DNA from: Gammaproteobacteria bacterium
GTDB lineage: Bacteria > Pseudomonadota > Gammaproteobacteria > Xanthomonadales > Marinicellaceae
Direction of reading: 5' to 3'
Assembly (NCBI GenBank): GCA_030426065.1
Contig: JAUHZH010000014.1
Coordinates: 1 to 13,046 of the forward strand
Length of the DNA stretch: 13,046 bases
Shown here: one piece after another, positions 7,807-13,046 of the stretch
Layout of the letters: the number at the start of each line of letters is the position of its first letter
Position numbering within the stretch: the first letter of the stretch is position 1
Made by a program: the position numbers and the translations under genes
The notes under the pieces: generated by a model
The model's input: the letters and a program-made list of their open reading frames with translations, nothing else
Database searches by the model: none
What the model was told of the DNA's origin: nothing

Positions 7807-9903
7807 TCACTCCAAATTGCGCATCAAATTGGCCCAAAGGACCAAGGCGCCTGAACCACCCGAATAGGGGGTGGGTTGGTTGTCGTCGCGACCAACCCAG
7901 ACGGTGGCCAAAATGTGCTGGTCATAGCCACTGAACCAACTGTCACGGCCGCCGTTGGTGGTGCCGGTTTTGCCATGAAAGCGGCGCGGCAACTGGTATT
8001 TGTTGGTGATTTTTTGTGCGGTGCCGGTGGTGGTGACTTGGTGGAGGGCTTGATTGATGGTTTTCAAGTCATTCAAGTTGAGCTTGGGAGCCGGTTGCGG
8101 CCGGCTGCGTGTCAGGATGCGGTTGTTGGCGTCGGTGACGTGCATGATGGCGTTGATTTGACTGATTTGACCTTGTGAAGACAACAGGCTGAACAGGTGC
8201 TGGACTTCAAAAGGTGTCAATTCGATGGCCCCCAAGAACAATGACGGGTGGTTGGCCCGGTTGATGGACAGGCCCAGTTGTTGCAAATAATCCACCAAAG
8301 CCGGTAAGCCCATTTTCAGCCCCAAATCCACAGTGGCCTGATTGCGCGAGCGAACCAAGGCATCAAACGCACTGATGCGTCCGCTGCTGCTGCCATCCCA
8401 GTTTTTCGGATCCCAGGTGCTGCCATCGTCCAAGGTCACCGACACCGGTTCATCTTTCAATGTGTCGTCCAAATCGAAACCAGACAAACTGTCCAAACCG
8501 GCCAAATAAACAAACGGTTTGATCAATGAACCAATGGGGCGCCTTGCCAGCAAAGCACGGTTGAATCCTGAATGGGCTGATTGTGACCCTGATAAAGCCA
8601 GCAGTGCGCCGCTTTGGGCATCACTGACCACAATCGCCGATTCCATGTTTTGATCCAACCAATGGCGCGTGCGGCGTGCGGTTTGGTTGGTTTTGCGCTG
8701 GATGAACGGATCAAGGTGGGTGAAAATTCGCAGCCCCTTTTGCTTCAGATCACGATCGGAAAACTGGCTTTTGATTTGTTTTTTCACCACCGCCATGTAG
8801 TCATCGTGGTCGGTTTTCAATTGCCGGTGCTGCGACAAGCCCAAGGGTTGTTTTTTGGCTTGTTGCCATGTCTGTTGATTGATGATGCCGGTTTCGTGCC
8901 ACACATTCAAAACCACGTTGCGGCGATTCAGTGCGCGATCTGGATTGCGGATGGGGTTGTACCACGAGGGGCCTTTGAGGATGCCAACCAACAAGGCTTG
9001 TTCATGGATGTTGAGTTGACTCACTGGTTTGGCAAAGTAAAAGCCAGCGGCTTCGACCACACCATGGATGGCCACTTTGCCGTCTTGTCCAAAAAACACC
9101 TCGTTGAAGTACATTTGTAAAATGTCCTTTTTCGACAGTTTGCGCGCCAGCTGGATGGCAGCCATGGCTTCATGTAATTTGCGCAGCCAGGTTTGCTGGT
9201 CATAGCTGAGTTTGTTTTTGACCAGTTGTTGGGTCAGGGTACTGCCCCCTTGAACGATTTTCCCGGCCATCACGTTTTTTACCGCGGCGCGCATCACGCC
9301 CCACCAGTCGACACCGCTGTGGTGTTTGAACTCTCTGTCCTCGACAGCCTGGATGCCTTGTACCAAAGTGGTCGGAATGGCGGCCAAAGCAATGGGGTTG
9401 CGGTTTTCAAATGCACTGGAAAAAAAGTGTCCGATGACCGCGGGTTCCAAGCGTGCCATTTGGGGTTTGATTGCACTGACCACACCTTGATGGATGCTCA
9501 ATTCAATGGCTTGTGCCGGGCTGCGCTGATCGGCGAAACGGAACCCTTTGGAGTGGATGCGGAATCGGTTGCCTTGCTTTTGGTATTGACCGACTTGAGG
9601 CTGGCCACTGACTTGGCGGTAACCGAGCAAATCCAACTCGAATGTCAATGCGGCGCTGGAAATGTTTTGGCCATCGAACAATTCCAATGGGCGGGCAAAA
9701 ACAGCAGAAGGCACTTCCCACTGTTCATGGATGATGGTGTTGGTGACGTGGTTGATGTAAGCATACCAGGGGACAAACAAACCAACAAAAGCCCCCAAAC
9801 CAAAATAAAAAACAGGCCTGATCCAGGTCCACAATCGTTGTGTCTTGGAGGTGCTGGGTTTCTTTGTAGTTTTGCGTTTTTTCGCCACTGTGAGCTGCTT
9901 CAC
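7807..9903 (-). CDS. mrcB: Penicillin-binding protein 1b, bifunctional peptidoglycan glycosyltransferase/transpeptidase
   Basis: This class A PBP of 698 residues polymerises lipid II and cross-links the glycan strands at the outer face of the inner membrane. A basic cytoplasmic tail (KKRKTTKK) is followed by one membrane anchor at about 30-50 and then a UB2H-like region at about 70-155. In E. coli that domain contacts the outer-membrane activator LpoB. The GT51 domain has the catalytic E188 in EDREF and QGGSTLTQQ at 218-226. The transpeptidase domain has the acyl-serine motif S459-LI-K462, SRN at 519-521 and KTGT at 645-648. All catalytic motifs are intact. Length and UB2H favour PBP1b over PBP1a. 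The start is GTG at 9903: an in-frame TAA upstream leaves no ATG, and a second GTG at 9888 (residue 6) is the alternative. Neither has a clear Shine-Dalgarno. It stands as a single gene, divergent from the DUF4412-like gene. Confidence 0.95.
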   Translation of the reverse strand: MKQLTVAKKRKTTKKPSTSKTQRLWTWIRPVFYFGLGAFVGLFVPWYAYINHVTNTIIHEQWEVPSAVFARPLELFDGQNISSAALTFELDLLGYRQVSGQPQVGQYQKQGNRFRIHSKGFRFADQRSPAQAIELSIHQGVVSAIKPQMARLEPAVIGHFFSSAFENRNPIALAAIPTTLVQGIQAVEDREFKHHSGVDWWGVMRAAVKNVMAGKIVQGGSTLTQQLVKNKLSYDQQTWLRKLHEAMAAIQLARKLSKKDILQMYFNEVFFGQDGKVAIHGVVEAAGFYFAKPVSQLNIHEQALLVGILKGPSWYNPIRNPDRALNRRNVVLNVWHETGIINQQTWQQAKKQPLGLSQHRQLKTDHDDYMAVVKKQIKSQFSDRDLKQKGLRIFTHLDPFIQRKTNQTARRTRHWLDQNMESAIVVSDAQSGALLALSGSQSAHSGFNRALLARRPIGSLIKPFVYLAGLDSLSGFDLDDTLKDEPVSVTLDDGSTWDPKNWDGSSSGRISAFDALVRSRNQATVDLGLKMGLPALVDYLQQLGLSINRANHPSLFLGAIELTPFEVQHLFSLLSSQGQISQINAIMHVTDANNRILTRSRPQPAPKLNLNDLKTINQALHQVTTTGTAQKITNKYQLPRRFHGKTGTTNGGRDSWFSGYDQHILATVWVGRDDNQPTPYSGGSGALVLWANLMRNLE

Positions 9904-9917
9904 ATTTGGATTGAGGG

Positions 9918-9929
9918 CATGTTAACATG
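9918..9929. promoter_or_regulatory. 12-base palindrome in the mrcB/DUF4412-like divergent region
   Basis: CATGTTAACATG is a perfect inverted repeat lying 15 bases upstream of the mrcB GTG and 59 bases upstream of the divergent ATG. On either strand it also reads as TGTTAACAT, an extended -10-like element (TG, T, TAACAT), so it could be a promoter element, an operator, or both. No good -35 was found for either direction. A second weak -10, TAAGAT, is at 9948-9953 on the plus strand. Confidence 0.4.
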
Positions 9930-9977
9930 TCATTCAAAATGCTGCTGTAAGATGTGGCACTGAAATTAATTAAACCA

Positions 9978-9984
9978 GAGGTGA
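9978..9984 (+). promoter_or_regulatory. Strong ribosome binding site for the DUF4412-like gene
   Basis: GAGGTGA is identical to the site before the G8 gene, and is four bases upstream of the ATG at 9989. It supports this start and suggests high expression relative to neighbours lacking such a site. Confidence 0.8.
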
Positions 9985-9988
9985 ACAA

Positions 9989-10741
9989 ATGAAACTTCAA
10001 ATCGCTTTGATAGGTACCTTTTTGACGGGTGCTGCCATGGCTGACAGTACATTGGTCTATAACAACGCCCAAGGCAAAGAGGCCACCATCATGAACTTGA
10101 GTGATGGGGTGGTCAAAATGACCAGCAACGAAGGCAACACAAAAACCGACGTCATCTTTCGCAATGGCCAAACAGAATTCACAGTGATCATGCACAGTGA
10201 GAAAAAGTACATGACATTTGGTCCCAAAGAAATCGAAATGCTCAGTGATGTCTCAGCCATGATGGATAATATGATTGAGCAACAAATGGCCAATGTGCCT
10301 GAAGCACAGCGGGCCCAAATGCGTGAAATGATGGCAGGCATGATCAAAAGCAAAATGCCCAAGCAAGCCCCTGTCCCAGAATACCGAAAAACCGGTGATT
10401 CTTTGGACGTCAATGGCTATGGGTGTGATGTGGTAGAAAAAATCACCAAAGGCAAAAACACCGATGATTTTTGTGTTGCTGAATACAGTGAATTGGGTGT
10501 TTCGAACAGTGAATACCAGGCCATCTATGGGATGATGAAAGTGGCTGAAAAACTGGCCGCTCAGTTTGGCAACGATTCCAGCATGAATTTTGAACAAATC
10601 GGCCAAGTATTACCGGTTCAATACGACATGAATGGTGTCAAAGCCAGCTTGGTTAAAGTCAGTCATGATGACTTGCCAGCCAGTGCTTTCCAGGTGCCAG
10701 AAGGATATCAAAAGCAGTCAATTCCTCAAATTGGCATGTGA
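9989..10741 (+). CDS. Secreted DUF4412-like protein of unknown function
   Basis: This is a periplasmic or secreted protein of 250 residues. The Sec signal is MKLQIALIGTFLTGAAMA (1-18), with cleavage predicted after AMA. The mature part starts with a beta-rich domain (DSTLVYNNAQGKEATIMNLSDGV, then FRNGQTEFTVIMHSEKKYMTF), which resembles the DUF4412 pattern of a small lipocalin/LolA-like sheet. A methionine-rich helical stretch follows at about 85-120 (MMDNMIEQQMANVPEAQRAQMREMM). The C-terminal half contains the only two cysteines, C146 and C162, which could form a disulfide in the periplasm. It ends with VPEGYQKQSIPQ, and the VPxGY ending is common in such proteins. It has its own strong ribosome site and a strong terminator, so it is likely monocistronic. 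The DUF4412 label comes from overall pattern only. No enzyme motif is visible. Confidence 0.8.
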   Translation: MKLQIALIGTFLTGAAMADSTLVYNNAQGKEATIMNLSDGVVKMTSNEGNTKTDVIFRNGQTEFTVIMHSEKKYMTFGPKEIEMLSDVSAMMDNMIEQQMANVPEAQRAQMREMMAGMIKSKMPKQAPVPEYRKTGDSLDVNGYGCDVVEKITKGKNTDDFCVAEYSELGVSNSEYQAIYGMMKVAEKLAAQFGNDSSMNFEQIGQVLPVQYDMNGVKASLVKVSHDDLPASAFQVPEGYQKQSIPQIGM

Positions 10742-10771
10742 CAGAACCACACAGAAGCAAAATGAAATCAC

Positions 10772-10800
10772 AAAGCCCGCACGTTGATGCGGGCTTTTTT
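10772..10800 (+). terminator. Intrinsic terminator after the DUF4412-like gene
   Basis: A perfect 10-base-pair stem (AAAGCCCGCA at 10772-10781 with TGCGGGCTTT at 10788-10797), loop CGTTGA, runs directly into six T residues (10795-10800). The A-run on the left arm would give a U-tract on the minus strand too, but no gene needs it there. It lies 30 bases after the stop at 10741 and ends 14 bases before the next start codon. Confidence 0.93.
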
Positions 10801-10808
10801 GATAGAAT
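10800..10808 (+). promoter_or_regulatory. Extended -10 promoter for the glycosyltransferase, possibly leaderless
   Basis: TGATAGAAT is a full extended -10 (TG, one base, TAGAAT, 5 of 6 to TATAAT), and its T is the last base of the terminator T run. A start seven bases after the -10 falls on the A of the ATG at 10815, which would make a leaderless mRNA. No Shine-Dalgarno precedes that ATG, which fits. The -35 window (10780-10785) falls in the terminator stem and loop and is poor. Confidence 0.5.
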
Positions 10809-10814
10809 GCGCGG

Positions 10815-13046
10815 ATGAAAAATCATGCGCTCACGGTTTATTACAACAGCACACAAGTCACGCCGGCACAAGGCCTGTGCTTGATTGAAGGCGGCTACCA
10901 CTCAGCCGCAACCGCATTGAACCAGGCACTGTTGACCACTTGGGCCGAGGCATTGCCCAGTCAATCGCCGATTGTGGTGGTCGATGCCGAAGCCGAGTGC
11001 CCGCCGTTTTGGCTGGAGCGCATCACGGGTGTCGATGAATGTGATGAAGCAATGGCTGTTGTATCTGCGTTGACCAGCCACAGTTTTGCTTTGTCTCCAG
11101 TAACTGCTGCACATGATTTCAACGGTACTGTCAGTGAGTTGGATGCCTGTTTGGCATTGCTCCAAGAGCCCAATTATTTTTCAACCCGATCTTTGAACCC
11201 TGCCTGTTTTTGGGTTCGCGAAGCCGAGTGTTTGAAGACGGTGCTGGGCGATTCAGCCAAGCACGCCATCAACAACCTGTTGGTGCAAGCCCCTGAATTT
11301 CCGGTTCAGCTCCATGAGGTGGTTGATGTGGGTGATCAAAACCCATTGCCGTCACACCCATTGGCGGCTTTTCATTTGAAACTTCCAGACCTCAAACCGC
11401 TGCCTTTGGCTTACCCCAAATGGGATGACAAGCCGGTGGTTTTACATGTGACCATGAATTGGGGTGGTGGTGTCCACAAATGGATCAATGATTTCATCCA
11501 GCACCACGACCAATACCACCATTTGGTTTGGGTCAGTGGTGGCGAATTGTACCGCCACAGCCATGGTGAACAGTTCCAGCTGCATTGGCAAGCCACCGAT
11601 GGTTTGGTTTTGGACAGCCACCACATGAGCCTGCCCATTGATGCGACCACAAGTCACCACAGCGATTACCGTGATGCCCTGAATCGCATCATTGAGGGTT
11701 GGGCGGTCAGCGGCGTGGTGGTGTCCAGCTTGATAGGGCATGCCATGGATTGTTTGAACACTGGGTTGCCGACTTTGCGTGTGATGCACGACTATTTTCC
11801 ACATTGGCCTGCCCTGGCGGCTCAATTGGACGGTGACATTTCCCAGGCTGACATCGATGTGGCATTGGCTCAAACGGCAAAAGAACCCTTTGGCATGATT
11901 GATGAACAACAGTGGCTTGATTGGAAAGCGGCACACAATGACTGCTGTCTCCAGCCTCAAGTCACGGTGGTGGCACCGAGCCAATCGGTGATCAAAAACG
12001 CGTTAAAAATCAATCCATGCGATGGTTTCGAAGGTGCCCTGGTCTTGCCGCATGGCATCGATCCCATGGTGCCCGTTGCACCGCCCAGTGAGTCATCACT
12101 ATTCAAAGTGTTGGTGTTGGGTCGCATCAACCCACCCAAAGGACAGCTGTTGTTGGATGGTCTGCTTGAGCACTTGAAAGACCATGATGACATTGAATTT
12201 GTGTTTCTGGGTGCAGGCAACGAAGGAAAGAAATACTTGACAGATGAGCGGATCACGGTGGTGATGGATTACCCAGCTGAATCCTTGTCGTCTGAGCTGG
12301 CGTTACATCGACCTCATGTGGCCTTGATCACAGCCAACACCTCTGAAACGTTCAGTTATGCCTTGTCAGAATTGCAAGCCGCCGCCATTCCTGTGGTTTC
12401 AACACCCATGGGGGCTTTGGCCGAGAGGATTGAAGACGGTGTGAATGGCTTTTTGGTCGAAGCGAACGTAAAACGATTTGCAGACACCCTGCTGTCATTG
12501 AAGAATCAACCGGCCGTTTTAAGCCAAGTTCGTGAGGCTTTGAAAGCCCAGTCCCCTGATGATGTGGGCCAAGCGATGCAGCGCTATGAGGCCATATTTG
12601 CGCCAACAAAAGGCAACAAAGCATGCCGATGGGAACCTTTGGTGGTCCCTGAGTGGGTCTCGGTGGTGACTGATGCAAAAGGCCAAGCGGCATTGGATCG
12701 ATACCGTTGGCAGCAAAGTGAACAAGATTTGGCTGATAAAAAAGCCTGGGTGACGCAGCTTCAAGAACACGTGACCCATTTGAGTCAGAACATTGAACTC
12801 AATAAAAAACAAGAACAGCATTTGTTGCACACCATAGAGGAACTGAAACAGGCTCTGGATGACAACGAAGCACGTCACGTCAAAACGCAACAAGAATTGA
12901 ACCAAGTGATTGATGAACGATCGGCACAAATTGAGCAGGTGAGTCAAGAATTGTCTGAGGTATACCAAAGTCGATCTTGGCGCATGACCCGTCCAATGCG
13001 TCGGTTCACGACATGGTCCCGACACAAACGCAATGCCCTCAGGTTT
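10815..13046 (+). CDS. Large glycosyltransferase (truncated GT2-like part plus GT-B/GT4 part), 3' end beyond window
   Basis: The frame is open for 744 codons to the window edge. Residues about 15-190 resemble the second half of a GT2 (GT-A) domain: GLCLIEGGYHSAATALNQAL, then a DxD-like DAEA at 57-60 followed by CPPFWLERI. The usual N-terminal nucleotide-binding strands are missing. An in-frame TAG at 10803 rules out a longer start. Residues about 205-560 are a GT-B/GT4 enzyme that moves sugar from a nucleotide sugar: a glycine loop in HVTMNWGGGVHKW, HGID at 413-416, LGRINPPKG at 435-443, and the E-x7-E motif at E511 and E519 (ETFSYALSE). Residues about 630-715 are a charged coiled coil, and SRSWRMTRPMRR (W722) matches the SWR-x-T-x-P-x-R element seen in polysaccharide-cluster glycosyltransferases. 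It probably acts in the cytosol on a surface polysaccharide. The acceptor and sugar are unknown. Confidence 0.85.
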   Translation, partial: MKNHALTVYYNSTQVTPAQGLCLIEGGYHSAATALNQALLTTWAEALPSQSPIVVVDAEAECPPFWLERITGVDECDEAMAVVSALTSHSFALSPVTAAHDFNGTVSELDACLALLQEPNYFSTRSLNPACFWVREAECLKTVLGDSAKHAINNLLVQAPEFPVQLHEVVDVGDQNPLPSHPLAAFHLKLPDLKPLPLAYPKWDDKPVVLHVTMNWGGGVHKWINDFIQHHDQYHHLVWVSGGELYRHSHGEQFQLHWQATDGLVLDSHHMSLPIDATTSHHSDYRDALNRIIEGWAVSGVVVSSLIGHAMDCLNTGLPTLRVMHDYFPHWPALAAQLDGDISQADIDVALAQTAKEPFGMIDEQQWLDWKAAHNDCCLQPQVTVVAPSQSVIKNALKINPCDGFEGALVLPHGIDPMVPVAPPSESSLFKVLVLGRINPPKGQLLLDGLLEHLKDHDDIEFVFLGAGNEGKKYLTDERITVVMDYPAESLSSELALHRPHVALITANTSETFSYALSELQAAAIPVVSTPMGALAERIEDGVNGFLVEANVKRFADTLLSLKNQPAVLSQVREALKAQSPDDVGQAMQRYEAIFAPTKGNKACRWEPLVVPEWVSVVTDAKGQAALDRYRWQQSEQDLADKKAWVTQLQEHVTHLSQNIELNKKQEQHLLHTIEELKQALDDNEARHVKTQQELNQVIDERSAQIEQVSQELSEVYQSRSWRMTRPMRRFTTWSRHKRNALRF

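Noticed and set aside
7876..9963. Plus-strand open frames opposite mrcB, up to 256 codons
   Set aside because: They have no family motifs or ribosome sites, whereas the minus strand encodes an intact PBP1b.
10902..13025. Minus-strand open frames opposite the glycosyltransferase
   Set aside because: The plus strand is open for 744 codons with clear GT-B motifs, so the minus-strand frames are shadows.
1..13046. CRISPR array, phage, insertion sequence or defence system
   Set aside because: No regularly spaced repeats, transposase or integrase motifs, flanking inverted repeats, or nuclease/toxin/sensor modules were seen. The helicase is a housekeeping YoaA type rather than a defence helicase.

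Overview
The window looks like ordinary chromosomal DNA of a Gram-negative bacterium, most likely a gammaproteobacterium. The evidence is a YoaA-type FeS helicase, a class A penicillin-binding protein of the PBP1b type with a UB2H-like region, a lipobox lipoprotein, and two secreted proteins with Sec signal peptides and GAGGTGA Shine-Dalgarno sequences. GC is close to half by eye, and leucine is very often TTG. The C-terminal IF..DF-type tail of the large secreted protein recalls tails I associate with Xanthomonadales/Wenzhouxiangella/Marinicella-like bacteria. That placement comes from memory and is only a weak guess at the taxon.

Layout. (1) Minus strand, 1-2356: a TPR lipoprotein gene followed by the yoaA-like helicase gene. 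They overlap by four bases at a TTGA junction, and the helicase runs off the left edge. (2) Plus strand, 2444-5048: a tight three-gene cluster of a TauE/SafE membrane permease, an Old Yellow Enzyme family reductase and an isoprenylcysteine-methyltransferase-like membrane methyltransferase, with gaps of 9 and 4 bases. It diverges from the TPR gene across an 87-base region holding promoter candidates in both directions. (3) Plus strand, 5217-7784: a large secreted G8-domain protein with a beta-helix-like body and a C-terminal cadherin/Ig-like domain. (4) Minus strand, 7807-9903: mrcB, convergent with the G8 gene and separated from it by only 22 bases with no terminator hairpin. (5) Plus strand, 9989-10741: a small secreted DUF4412-like protein, divergent from mrcB across 85 bases that contain a 12-base palindrome, and closed by a strong intrinsic terminator. 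(6) Plus strand, 10815 to the right edge: a long glycosyltransferase with an apparently truncated GT2-like N-terminus, a GT-B C-terminal half, a coiled coil and an SWR motif. It is open at the end of the window.

Functionally, the helicase serves DNA repair and damage tolerance, PBP1b builds peptidoglycan, and the glycosyltransferase probably belongs to a surface polysaccharide locus continuing to the right. The G8 protein is exported and may bind or cut a polysaccharide. The TauE/OYE/methyltransferase cluster looks like one transcription unit, but its common job cannot be read from sequence. No stretch longer than 300 bases lacks a gene. I saw no tRNA, rRNA, CRISPR array, insertion sequence, phage gene or defence island. 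I do not think a new biological system can be claimed here. The items most worth a second look are the G8 protein, the truncated GT2/GT-B fusion with its abutting terminator and promoter, and the reductase/methyltransferase/permease cluster.
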